A stretch of 10,621 bases of DNA from JBOGIF01 sp050742415 (lineage in GTDB: Bacteria > Actinomycetota > Acidimicrobiia > Acidimicrobiales > AC-14), in contig JBOGIF010000141.1 in assembly GCA_050742415.1 (NCBI GenBank), forward strand, positions 1-10,621. The letters run 5' to 3'. A model generated the notes under the pieces. It had not been told where the DNA came from, did not search any database, and was given only the letters and a program-made list of their open reading frames with translations. Both the position numbers and the translations under genes were made by a program. Shown here piece after piece: positions 1-6,504 of the stretch (positions within the stretch are counted from its first letter, which is position 1; the number at the start of each line of letters is the position of its first letter).

Positions 1-75
1 GCCCGGCCCCGGCCAGACGACCCAGCGCTGCCTCGTATCAGCGATCCGGAGCAGGTTGTCCCGGGAGATCGGCCA

Positions 76-125
76 CCAGCAAGGAAACCCGGGATTCCTT
101 TAGGGTGAGCGGCGTCCAGCAAGGA
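76..125. repeat. Pair of 10-bp direct repeats upstream of mscL
   Basis: The decamer ccagcaagga occurs at 76-85 and again at 116-125, exactly 40 bp apart. A second short repeat, cccggga, lies at 60-66 and 88-94, and gatccg recurs near 41-46 and 124-129. No coding frame with recognisable protein character crosses bases 1-157. I compared the stretch from memory with common riboswitch cores (c-di-AMP, c-di-GMP, glycine, cobalamin, TPP) and found no match. It may be an operator region, a structured leader, or the end of an unseen upstream unit. The function is unknown. Confidence 0.3.
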
Positions 126-157
126 TCCGAAACAGTCGGGGAGTTGGAGCGAGCCTC

Positions 158-185
158 TTGGGACGGCTGTGATTGAAACTAGCGT
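158..185 (+). promoter_or_regulatory. Candidate promoter of mscL
   Basis: A -35-like TTGGGA at 158-163 and a -10-like TAGCGT at 180-185 are separated by 16 bp. The -10 fits the actinobacterial TANNNT form. Transcription would start near 192, giving a leader of about 30 nt that carries the purine-rich ribosome binding site at 204-216. This is a pattern match only. Confidence 0.35.
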
Positions 186-221
186 CCGGTCGTCAGTGCC
201 GATGGGAGGAGGAGGGCCGAC

Positions 222-629
222 GTGCTCAAGGACTTCAAGGCGTTCCTGCTGCGAGGGAACGTGGTCGAGCTGGCGGTGGCGGTCGTCATCGGAGCGGGAT
301 TCGGGGCCCTTGTCACCGCACTGGTAGAGGACCTGGTCACGCCCCTGATCGCCATACCGGGCAAAGCGGACTTCAGCTCGCTGCACTTCACGATCCGCAA
401 CAGCACCTTTGCCTACGGCAACTTCCTCAACGCGCTCATTTCGTTCCTGTCGATCGCGGCCGCTGTGTTCTTCTTCGTCGTGCGGCCGGTGAACGCCCTG
501 ATGGCTCGCCGAAAGACCGAGCCGGATGTCGAGTCGACCACCAAGGATTGCGAGCACTGCCTCAGCTCCATCCCGCGCGCCGCCACCGTCTGCGCGTTCT
601 GCACCCGCGACGTCGCCCCGACCCAATAA
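222..629 (+). CDS. mscL: Large-conductance mechanosensitive channel MscL with C-terminal zinc ribbon
   Basis: This inner-membrane pentameric channel opens under membrane tension and releases solutes during hypo-osmotic shock. The protein has 135 residues, normal for the family. Residues 11-35 hold the conserved first pore helix, with an NVVELAVAVVIGAGFGA core; the second membrane helix is about 66-90. After a basic RR turn, the tail carries C110-x2-C113-x10-C124-x2-C127, a zinc-ribbon spacing, where many MscLs have an amphipathic cytoplasmic helix bundle. The GTG start at 222 is chosen because the conserved MLKDFKAFL N-terminus begins there, just after a strong GGAGGAGGAGGG ribosome binding site at 205-216. 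The gene stands alone, with its own likely promoter, and converges on the exported-protein gene. Family assignment is secure; zinc binding is inferred from the cysteine pattern. Confidence 0.96.
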   Translation: MLKDFKAFLLRGNVVELAVAVVIGAGFGALVTALVEDLVTPLIAIPGKADFSSLHFTIRNSTFAYGNFLNALISFLSIAAAVFFFVVRPVNALMARRKTEPDVESTTKDCEHCLSSIPRAATVCAFCTRDVAPTQ

Positions 630-630
630 G

Positions 631-678
631 CCTGCCCCGACCGGCGGCTGTCATCTTGACGGCTCCGGTCGGGGCAGG
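631..678. terminator. Bidirectional stem-loop between convergent genes
   Basis: A perfect 14-bp inverted repeat pairs 631-644 with 665-678 around a 20-nt loop. Within the loop, gtca and tgac flank 3 nt and can form a nested mini-hairpin. The structure starts 1 nt after the mscL stop and lies 30 bp from the stop of the minus-strand gene. It therefore probably ends transcripts from both sides, though no clear T-run follows on either strand. Confidence 0.7.
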
Positions 679-708
679 GCGGTGGTGGTGCTGGGTGTTA
701 GTGGAAAA

Positions 709-1464
709 TCAAGCTGTGGCCGCGGGCCCGGTTGCGCTGCAGGCGGCGTGGCCGACGATCAGATCCAGCCCGGTTGCACTGAGCGGGCTGCCGGCCGGGA
801 TCTTGATGTGAATGGCATTCACCTCGCCCGAGTTCCGGGTCGGGTTGCTGGTGTCGATCTGCTCATTCAAGATCACAGTGCCGACCACCGTGGTGCCCGA
901 GCCGATCGGGATGATGGTGTTGGGTGCCTGAGCCGGTGAGGTGGGCAGAGGCACTGCCACGGGGAGCGTTGGCGTCGACGGCGCGACGACGAGGGACGAC
1001 GTCATCGTCAGGCCGGCCTTGTCGGCCTTGCACTCGGCGTGGAGGACTTTGACGTTGATGAGGTCGAACAGAAGGCTGGCATCTTTGACATCCGAGCTGG
1101 CAACCGACGATCCGGTCGCGCCCGCGACGTTCTTGGTGCTGACCTTCAAAGCGTGGGCGTTGACGGCACAGGTCGGCGTGAAGAACGCGCACAGCGTCGG
1201 GACGTAGACGGAGGCGACGGTCTTGGTCGACGCGAGCGCCGAGTTGGTGGTTGCGACGGTCGGTGTCTCAGGAATGTTGATCGGGACGAGAGCAAGGGTC
1301 GCCGCGGTGATCGCGCCCGAGCCCTTGATCCCGTAGGCGCTGCCAGTGGCCGTTGTGACCGAAGACAGGGTGGCCGCGGACGCGCTGGTGACAGCCAGGG
1401 ATATCACCGCTGTCAACGCAGCTGTCAGGAACATGACGCGCGGAAATACAGCTCTCTCTGTCAA
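709..1464 (-). CDS. Exported choice-of-anchor P family protein
   Basis: This is a predicted secreted or surface protein of unknown biochemical role. The chosen start is TTG at 1464, because an AAAGGAG ribosome binding site (complement of 1471-1477) lies 6 nt upstream. An in-frame ATG at 1506 adds 14 residues but has no well-placed site. From the TTG the protein has 251 residues: a short basic start, a hydrophobic core at about 11-27, and a likely signal-peptidase site after ASA (28-30). The mature part begins with a SAYGIKGSG stretch and is rich in Ala, Thr, Ser and Val. It has four cysteines, likely two disulfides, and ends with VILNEQ, GEVNAIHI and DLIVGHAAC, motifs I associate with the actinobacterial choice-of-anchor P family. 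I see no LPXTG or transmembrane anchor at the C-terminus. The family call is from memory of motifs; function is unknown. Confidence 0.75.
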   Translation of the reverse strand: MTERAVFPRVMFLTAALTAVISLAVTSASAATLSSVTTATGSAYGIKGSGAITAATLALVPINIPETPTVATTNSALASTKTVASVYVPTLCAFFTPTCAVNAHALKVSTKNVAGATGSSVASSDVKDASLLFDLINVKVLHAECKADKAGLTMTSSLVVAPSTPTLPVAVPLPTSPAQAPNTIIPIGSGTTVVGTVILNEQIDTSNPTRNSGEVNAIHIKIPAGSPLSATGLDLIVGHAACSATGPAATA

Positions 1465-1611
1465 GTTGGTCTCCTTTGTCGTTGCGCGACGAATTACGCC
1501 ACGCATCCAATCCGCCGATGCTGGAGCCTCCTGGCGGATGCCGGAAAACCCGGGCGCATTAGATCACAGGTGCCCCGAGAAAGCTACCCCTCAAAGGTGG
1601 AAGGTCAGAGA

Positions 1612-1664
1612 TTGACTAAGGACATTGAACCTATAGCTATCCCGGGCTGTGGTCGGGCTATCGT
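1612..1664 (+). promoter_or_regulatory. Candidate promoter(s) for the AIM24-family gene
   Basis: The 206-bp divergent gap 1465-1670 holds the promoters of both flanking genes. On the plus strand, TTGACT at 1612-1617 is a good -35, followed by an AT-rich patch (ctatagctat, 1631-1640) that could supply a -10. Alternatively, TATCGT at 1659-1664 is a TANNNT element 6 nt before the ATG at 1671, which would give a leaderless mRNA. That would fit the absence of a Shine-Dalgarno sequence there. I could not pick a convincing minus-strand promoter. Confidence 0.3.
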
Positions 1665-1670
1665 TGCGTC

Positions 1671-2393
1671 ATGGACATCGAGGTACGTCATGCGCCATCG
1701 TTCGCTGCCGCTCGCGTAACGCTCGCAGCAGGTGAGCAGGTCCGAGCCGAGTCGGGGGCAATGATGGCGACGTCCTTCGGCGTCGCCGTCGAGTCGAGCA
1801 CCCAGGGCGGCGTGCTGAAGGGCCTCAAACGCTCGCTGCTCGGTGGGGAGAGCCTGTTTGTCTCCACGTTCAAGGCGCCTCCTTCCGGCGGATGGGTCGA
1901 CGTCGCTCACCACCTGGCCGGCGACATCGTGGTGGCCGACATAACCCCCGAAGAGCCGATGTCGATAACCCGTGGTTGCTGGCTGGCATCGTCGCCGGAG
2001 GTCCAGCTCGACACCAAATGGGGAGGCTTCAAGAACCTCTTCGGGGGCGAAGGCGGGTTTCTCGTGCACGCCAGCGGGACGGGCAAGGTTCTTCTGGCCT
2101 GCTACGGAGCCCTCGACACGATCACCCTCGTCGAGGGCGAATCGGTCACCATCGACACCGGCCATGTCGTGGCCTTCGGGGCGGCGGTCAAGAGCCAGAT
2201 CCGCAAGGTCGCCGGCGGGGTGATCCAGACCTTGAAGTCCGGTGAGGGCTTCGTCTTCGACTTCACCGGGCCGGGCTGGGTCATGACCCAGACGAGGAAC
2301 CCTTCGGCGCTCGAAGCGTGGATCCGCCGCCTCATGCCTGGTGAGACCAGCGGGGCAGGCGGCGGAGTGCTCGGCGGGCTGCTCCGGAACTGA
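1671..2393 (+). CDS. TIGR00266 / AIM24 family protein
   Basis: This 240-residue cytosolic protein belongs to the AIM24/TIGR00266 beta-sandwich family, widespread in bacteria and archaea but without a settled bacterial function. Family marks visible here are an early AGEQVRAESGAMMA block (19-32), a GGVLKGLKRSLLGGESLF block (about 46-63), a central GGxxxLFGGEGGFLVHASGTG segment (about 118-137), the VDTG-like TIDTGHVVAFGA block, and a final SGEGFVFDFTGPG plus MTQTR motif. It ends in a glycine-rich tail (GAGGGVLGGLLRN), also typical. There is no signal peptide or membrane segment. The ATG at 1671 is preceded by no ribosome binding site, so leaderless translation is possible. The stop is followed by a weak hairpin and then the small acidic protein gene. 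Family assignment is firm; the role is unknown. Confidence 0.9.
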   Translation: MDIEVRHAPSFAAARVTLAAGEQVRAESGAMMATSFGVAVESSTQGGVLKGLKRSLLGGESLFVSTFKAPPSGGWVDVAHHLAGDIVVADITPEEPMSITRGCWLASSPEVQLDTKWGGFKNLFGGEGGFLVHASGTGKVLLACYGALDTITLVEGESVTIDTGHVVAFGAAVKSQIRKVAGGVIQTLKSGEGFVFDFTGPGWVMTQTRNPSALEAWIRRLMPGETSGAGGGVLGGLLRN

Positions 2394-2441
2394 CGGCACC
2401 GGTCCAGCACGCCGTTCGTGCGGGTTTCCGTGGCGGTGCCG
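2394..2441 (+). terminator. Weak hairpin after the AIM24-family gene
   Basis: An 8-bp inverted repeat (cggcaccg at 2394-2401 with cggtgccg at 2434-2441) begins immediately after the stop codon. It encloses a smaller 5-bp hairpin at 2407-2411/2417-2421. It has no T-run. It may be a terminator, an attenuating structure before the next gene, or a 3' mRNA-stability element. Confidence 0.4.
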
Positions 2442-2552
2442 GTGGGCAGGACGGGGTGGCAGGCGATCGGCGTCTGCGTACCGCACGGACGAGTCCGGGC
2501 CTGAGGCAAGAGCCTCTTGGTCCCGGTCCGTCCCTGAGGAAGGGGATGCCCG

Positions 2553-2747
2553 ATGGCAAAAGACACCGAAATCGAAGACGACGACGAGCGCAACGTCGAC
2601 GAGAACCCGGACGAGGGCGTGACGATGTCGCAGGCTGGAGCCATGCCCGCTGGGTCGGAGATGGGCCACTGGAACACCGCCAACCCGCGCCCTGACGCCA
2701 CCAAGCCGGAGACGATGCCGGGCTCGGCGAAAAAGAGGAAGGACTAG
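2553..2747 (+). CDS. Small acidic hypothetical protein (64 aa)
   Basis: I do not recognise this protein. It is 64 residues long with no cysteine and no hydrophobic segment. The first 22 residues are strongly acidic (run EIEDDDER, then DENPDE), the middle is rich in Met, Gly, Ala and Asn (two close Met-x-x-Gly/Ala stretches, one Trp), and the end is basic (KKRKD). It is probably disordered. The case for a real gene is a strong ribosome binding site (gaggaagggg, 2536-2545) 7 nt before the ATG, and a very good terminator hairpin 25 bp past the stop. It sits 159 bp after the AIM24-family gene and may share its transcript or have its own. Confidence 0.65.
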   Translation: MAKDTEIEDDDERNVDENPDEGVTMSQAGAMPAGSEMGHWNTANPRPDATKPETMPGSAKKRKD

Positions 2748-2772
2748 CAGGCACACGTTCACACGACACTGG

Positions 2773-2801
2773 TGCGGCGGGGCCCGACGGGCCCTGCCGC
2801 A
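2773..2801. terminator. Strong GC hairpin between convergent genes
   Basis: A 13-bp stem (2773-2785 with 2789-2801, one G-U pair) closes a 3-nt loop. It lies 25 bp after the acidic-protein stop and 20 bp beyond the stop of the minus-strand 107-residue ORF. It is well placed to end both transcripts, including the long minus-strand transporter operon. T-runs are weak, as is common in high-GC actinobacteria. Confidence 0.75.
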
Positions 2802-2821
2802 TTGCCGCGTCCAAAGCCAGA

Positions 2822-3145
2822 TCAGGCCAGGTCGGGCGTGACCGCCTCGAGGATGGCCTGGGCGGCGGAGGGCGTGAGCCGGCAGGTCCACCAGGACCGG
2901 GAGTCCTCCGGAGTCGTGGTGGCGTCGAGGTACGCCCACAGGACGTGGCCCACGAAGTCGATCGGTATCAGGTCGTCGTCCCGGTGACCGGCATGACCGT
3001 CGAAGATGAGGGGAACCGACCAGTCGGTCAGGCGGAGAGGTTTGGGGAACCCGATGGTGGCGCCGTCGGACTGGAACGGGATGCCGAGGGTGGAGGTGAG
3101 CTCGGTGGCGAGATCGTCCTGCCATGAGCTGGTGATGGCGAGCAT
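2822..3145 (-). CDS. Hypothetical protein (107 aa), tail of the Liv-type operon
   Basis: I do not recognise this protein. It has 107 residues, one cysteine (C88), five tryptophans (W8, W42, W70, W85, W86) and no signal peptide. A mildly hydrophobic patch at 59-73 (LIPIDFVGHVLWAYL) is too polar for a confident membrane helix. The ATG at 3145 has no obvious ribosome binding site. It lies 43 bp after the stop of the fused ATPase gene, on the same strand and with no terminator visible between them, so it is probably the last gene of the transporter transcript. It ends just before the strong shared hairpin at 2773-2801. A role linked to the transporter is only positional inference. Confidence 0.6.
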   Translation of the reverse strand: MLAITSSWQDDLATELTSTLGIPFQSDGATIGFPKPLRLTDWSVPLIFDGHAGHRDDDLIPIDFVGHVLWAYLDATTTPEDSRSWWTCRLTPSAAQAILEAVTPDLA

Positions 3146-3188
3146 GCGTCTGGTATCGACCGGAGGGAGCGGCGACCTGAGCAGTTCG

Positions 3189-4655
3189 TCACGATCTGGG
3201 GCTGCCTTCGAGGAGAATCCCGATGTCGATCTCGCGGGCGGCGCCGCTCGTTGTCACCCGGCCTCGTTCCAGTAGGTACGCCCGTTTGGCGATGCCTAGG
3301 GCAAGCGCAGGATGTTGTTCCACCAGCAGGACAGCGGTTCCGTTGTCGGCCGCCGAGCAAAGCGCGGAGGCGAGTTGCCCAGCGGCCTTCGGGGCCAGGC
3401 CCCGGCTCGGCTCGTCCAGCAGCAGCACGCGGGGCGTGCCCGCCAGCGCCCGGCAAACAGCCACCATCCGGGCTTCGCCCCCGGAGAGGAAGCCGGCCCG
3501 GCGTCGGCCCAGAGCGGCCACCTCGGGGAACCGGTTCTCGCACTCAGCGGAGGCCGATGCCGAATCTGCGCCGGCCCGTCGGAGCACCAGGTTCTCGTTC
3601 ACCGACAGGCCCGCGAAGAGGGGGTTGTCTTCGGGAACGTGGGCCACTCCCCGTCGAGCCACCAGATGGGCCGAGGCGGGCAGGGGCACGCCGTCGACCT
3701 TCACCACTCCGGCCATTCGCGGAATCAGTCCCGAGATCGCCGACAGGACGGTTGTCTTGCCGGCACCGTTCAGGCCCAGGAGCGCCACGATCTCGCCCGG
3801 TGCGACGGTGAGGCCGACGTCGTGGACCACCGCCGCGCCGGCATAACCAGCCTGAAGGCCGGACACCTTGAGCGCGGGCACACCGCCATCGCCGGTGCCG
3901 GCTTCGGAGACCGCCACTGCGGCCCGTCGCGCCTGCGGGAGGTCCGCAGCCCCCAGGTAGGCGGCCACTACCGCAGGATCGCTGCGGACTGTCGCCGGTG
4001 GCCCGGAGGCGATGACCGCTCCTCGGTCCAGCACGACGACCTGGTTGCACACGTCCAGCACGAGAGCGAGGTCGTGGTCCACCAGGAGTACGGCCAGCCC
4101 GTCGTCGTCCGCGAGCGAGCGGACGCGATCGGCCAGCGCCTGTCGACCCGGCCCGTCCAGTCCGGCGGCGGGCTCGTCGAGCAGCAGCACCCGCGGACCG
4201 GTTGCGACCGCCCGTGCTATCGCCAGCCGTGCGCGCGAGGCGTGGGAGAGGGTCGACGGAAGGCGGGACGCCACGTCGTCGAGTCCGAACTTCGACATGG
4301 CCTCGGAGGCGAGCGTTGCGGCCGGGTCGCCGACGCCGGCAGCTTCGGTGGCGGCGAGGACGTTCTCGGCCACCGTGAGGTCCTCGAAGAGCTCCAGGGA
4401 CTGGAACGTTCGACCGAGTCCGAGCCGGGCCCGGCGGTGGGCCGGCAGGGAGTCGATGCGGGCCTCGTCGAGGATCACCGAACCGCGGCTGGCGACGAGC
4501 CCGTCGACGGCGTCGACGAAGGTCGTCTTGCCGGCGCCGTTGGGGCCGATGAGCCCGGTGACGCGTCCGGCCGCGAGGGACAGCGACACGTCGTGGACCA
4601 CGTCGGTATTGCCGAAGGTGACGGTGAGCCCTCTTACATCGAGGACGGCGGTCAT
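3189..4655 (-). CDS. Fused LivG-LivF ABC transporter ATPase (branched-chain amino acid type)
   Basis: This 488-residue protein carries both ATP-binding modules of a Liv/HAAT-type importer in one chain; it would power the fused permease from the cytosolic face. The LivG-like half (1-235) has Walker A GPNGAGKTT (37-45), Q-loop Q85, a degenerate signature LSHAS (136-140), Walker B LLLDE (157-161) and switch H194. A linker of about 23 residues follows. The LivF-like half (259-488) has Walker A GLNGAGKTT (294-302), a VPE Q-loop region (340-342), canonical signature LSGGE (390-394), Walker B LLLDE (411-415) and EQH (446-448), with Gln in the switch-His place as is usual in LivF. The ATG at 4655 overlaps the permease stop as ATGA, so translation is probably coupled. 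A GTG at 3881 could restart a separate LivF, but it has no ribosome binding site. The substrate class is inferred; urea or other amides are alternatives. Confidence 0.93.
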   Translation of the reverse strand: MTAVLDVRGLTVTFGNTDVVHDVSLSLAAGRVTGLIGPNGAGKTTFVDAVDGLVASRGSVILDEARIDSLPAHRRARLGLGRTFQSLELFEDLTVAENVLAATEAAGVGDPAATLASEAMSKFGLDDVASRLPSTLSHASRARLAIARAVATGPRVLLLDEPAAGLDGPGRQALADRVRSLADDDGLAVLLVDHDLALVLDVCNQVVVLDRGAVIASGPPATVRSDPAVVAAYLGAADLPQARRAAVAVSEAGTGDGGVPALKVSGLQAGYAGAAVVHDVGLTVAPGEIVALLGLNGAGKTTVLSAISGLIPRMAGVVKVDGVPLPASAHLVARRGVAHVPEDNPLFAGLSVNENLVLRRAGADSASASAECENRFPEVAALGRRRAGFLSGGEARMVAVCRALAGTPRVLLLDEPSRGLAPKAAGQLASALCSAADNGTAVLLVEQHPALALGIAKRAYLLERGRVTTSGAAREIDIGILLEGSPRS

Positions 4656-6403
4656 GGGCGTGGCCGTCGGCCGGTGAGGCCTTCGGGCCGCAGGATGGCG
4701 ATGGCCACCAGGCCCACGCCGCTCACGAGCAGTTGGAAGCGCCCCAGCCCGGCGACCCGGTCGAGCATTCGGAACACGAGGCCGTCGGCAACCAGCAGCC
4801 CACCCACCACGGCACCGGAGACGGTGGCGATCCCGCCCAGGTAGGTCACGGCCAGCACCGAGAGCGAGACGAACACCCCGAAAGAGCCGAACGAGAGCTG
4901 GCCCTGGGTGTAGCCGAGCAGCGCGCCACCGAGCCCGGCGAGAAAGGCCGACAGCCCGAAGGCGGTGAGCCTGGTGGCCACCACGTCGATGCCGATCGCC
5001 CGGGCCGCCCTCTCGTTGGCGCGCACGGCCAGGAAGCGCCGGCCCAGCCGACCAGCCCGCAGCCGGGCAACACCGACTGCCGAGGCGGCCGCCACGCCCA
5101 GCACCAACAGGCCGTGCCCGAAGGCGCCGGGACCGCCCAGCCGGAGATCCGGCACCGACGACCCGCGGAGGCCCCCGGTGAGGGCCGGGCTCTTGAACAC
5201 CAGGTCCTCCATCGCCACGGCCGCGGCGAGCGTGACGATGGCCAGGCTCGTGCCCCTCACCCGCAGCGCAGGAAGGCCGACGAGGAGCCCGGCGAGGCCG
5301 GCAACGACAGCAGCGGCCAGCGGCGCCACGGGGAAGGGCCAGCCGAGGCGCCCGCCGAGCACCGCAAGCCCGAATCCACCCAGGCCGGCGAAGGCCATCT
5401 GGGCCAACGAGATCTGGCCGACGAACCCCGTGAGCAGGACGACCGACAGGCAGACCACGATCGCCACCAGGCTGTTCACCAGGGCGAGGCGGTCCTGCCC
5501 ACCCAGCACGGCGAGGGCAACGATGCCCGCGACCACGCTCGCCACGGTGCTCCGGGCCAGGTGCTTCGAGGCGCGTGCCACGGGCAACCTGGATTCGGTC
5601 GGCCCGGTGCGGGCCAGCCTGCGGCCGGCACCCAGCGCCAAGGCGACGACGATCACGAGGAGCGGCAGCGCCTCGCGGATGCCTGCCCTCGGCAGCCACG
5701 AGAGGTGGTCCTGAAGGACGAGCAGCTCCGACTGGGCCATCCCCAGGGCGAGGGCGGCGGCCACGGTCAGCCCGATCGAGCTCATACGACCGAAGACGGC
5801 AGCGGCCAACGCCGGCACCACCAGCAGGGTCGAGCTCACCGGGTCCAGAGCAGTGATCGGTCCGGCCAACACCGCCCCCAGACCCCCGACGACGCCGGCC
5901 AGCGCCCAGCTGGCGGCGGTCAGAGCGTCGGGAGACCAGCCGAGGAGCGCAACCGACCGTCGGTCTTCGGAGGCGGCCCGGCACGCCAGCCCGAACCGGG
6001 TGAACCGGGACACGGCCCAGAGCGCTACCGCGATGGCGATCACCACTGCCGCCAGCATGAGGCGGTCGCCGGGAACGATGGTCCCGCCGATGTGCACGGC
6101 ACGGGCGGGCAGCAGCGGCGGCACGGGACGGCTGTCCGGCCCGAACGCAAGGGTGGCGGTCGCCTGTAGTGCGGTCAGCAGGCCGGCCGAGGCCGCCACC
6201 CCCGCGAGCGCGGGAGCGTCGGCGAGGGGCCGGAACACGACCTGATGGGCCAGGAGGCCGAGGACCGCGGAAGCGACCACGCTCGCTCCAAGTGCGGGGA
6301 CGACGCCGATGGCGGGCTCCAGGGCGACGAACAGGTAGGCGGCGAGCATCGCCGTCGCCCCCTGGGAGAAGTTGACGACGCCCGAGACCCGGTGCACCAG
6401 CAC
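4652..6403 (-). CDS. Fused LivH-LivM ABC permease (branched-chain amino acid type)
   Basis: This is the membrane part of a Liv/HAAT-type importer with both permease subunits in one chain: 583 residues from the first standard start (GTG 6403), about twice a single permease. The LivH-like half (about 1-255) has VSGVVNFSQGA at 6-16 and a coupling-helix segment RFTRFGLACRAASEDRRS (133-150). The LivM-like half (about 285-583) has GQISLAQMAFAGLGG (329-343), ALRVRGTSLAIVTLA (379-393), a coupling segment RFLAVRANERAARAIGI (456-472), YLGGIATVSGAVVGG (521-535) and PEGL (574-577). Many hydrophobic helices run throughout. The frame stays open to 6508 and encodes more LivH N-terminus (GFLLLGLGTGAVYASLALGLVL), so translation probably begins upstream at a non-standard codon such as ATC 6478 or ATT 6496. 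The stop overlaps the ATPase start. Family assignment is firm; the start is uncertain. Confidence 0.92.
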   Translation of the reverse strand: MLVHRVSGVVNFSQGATAMLAAYLFVALEPAIGVVPALGASVVASAVLGLLAHQVVFRPLADAPALAGVAASAGLLTALQATATLAFGPDSRPVPPLLPARAVHIGGTIVPGDRLMLAAVVIAIAVALWAVSRFTRFGLACRAASEDRRSVALLGWSPDALTAASWALAGVVGGLGAVLAGPITALDPVSSTLLVVPALAAAVFGRMSSIGLTVAAALALGMAQSELLVLQDHLSWLPRAGIREALPLLVIVVALALGAGRRLARTGPTESRLPVARASKHLARSTVASVVAGIVALAVLGGQDRLALVNSLVAIVVCLSVVLLTGFVGQISLAQMAFAGLGGFGLAVLGGRLGWPFPVAPLAAAVVAGLAGLLVGLPALRVRGTSLAIVTLAAAVAMEDLVFKSPALTGGLRGSSVPDLRLGGPGAFGHGLLVLGVAAASAVGVARLRAGRLGRRFLAVRANERAARAIGIDVVATRLTAFGLSAFLAGLGGALLGYTQGQLSFGSFGVFVSLSVLAVTYLGGIATVSGAVVGGLLVADGLVFRMLDRVAGLGRFQLLVSGVGLVAIAILRPEGLTGRRPRP

Positions 6404-6484
6404 CAGGCCAAGCGCCAGTGAGGCGTAGACGGCGCCGGTACCCAGCCCGAGAAGGAGGAAGCCGACGTAGCCGTCGATCGGCCG

Positions 6485-6504
6485 AGGGTAGACAATGGCC
6501 GGCG
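6485..6504. promoter_or_regulatory. Compressed divergent promoter region between permease and binding protein
   Basis: Neither flanking gene has a Shine-Dalgarno sequence. On the plus strand, GACAAT at 6491-6496 is a partial -10 lying 8 nt before the ATG at 6505. On the minus strand, TACCCT (complement of 6485-6490) is a TANNNT element 6 nt before the possible ATC start at 6478, with GTGACC (complement of 6507-6512) as a weak -35 at 16 bp. If correct, two leaderless promoters sit back to back within 20 bp. This is low-certainty pattern reading. Confidence 0.25.

Noticed and set aside
1..130. Possible c-di-AMP (ydaO-type) riboswitch before mscL
   Set aside because: A gggtgagc stretch loosely recalls part of the motif, but the conserved GGGGTGAATCC and CAGCTAACCTCG-type elements are missing.
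1605..3125. 506-codon minus-strand open frame across the AIM24-family gene
   Set aside because: It crosses two well-supported plus-strand genes and their hairpins and has no domain character.
3879..3881. Internal GTG as a separate livF start
   Set aside because: It lies at the domain boundary but has no ribosome binding site and the frame is continuous with LivG; kept only as a possible restart.
4733..6169. 478-codon plus-strand open frame opposite the permease
   Set aside because: Gln/Gly/Pro/His-rich mirror of a membrane-protein gene; no recognisable fold.
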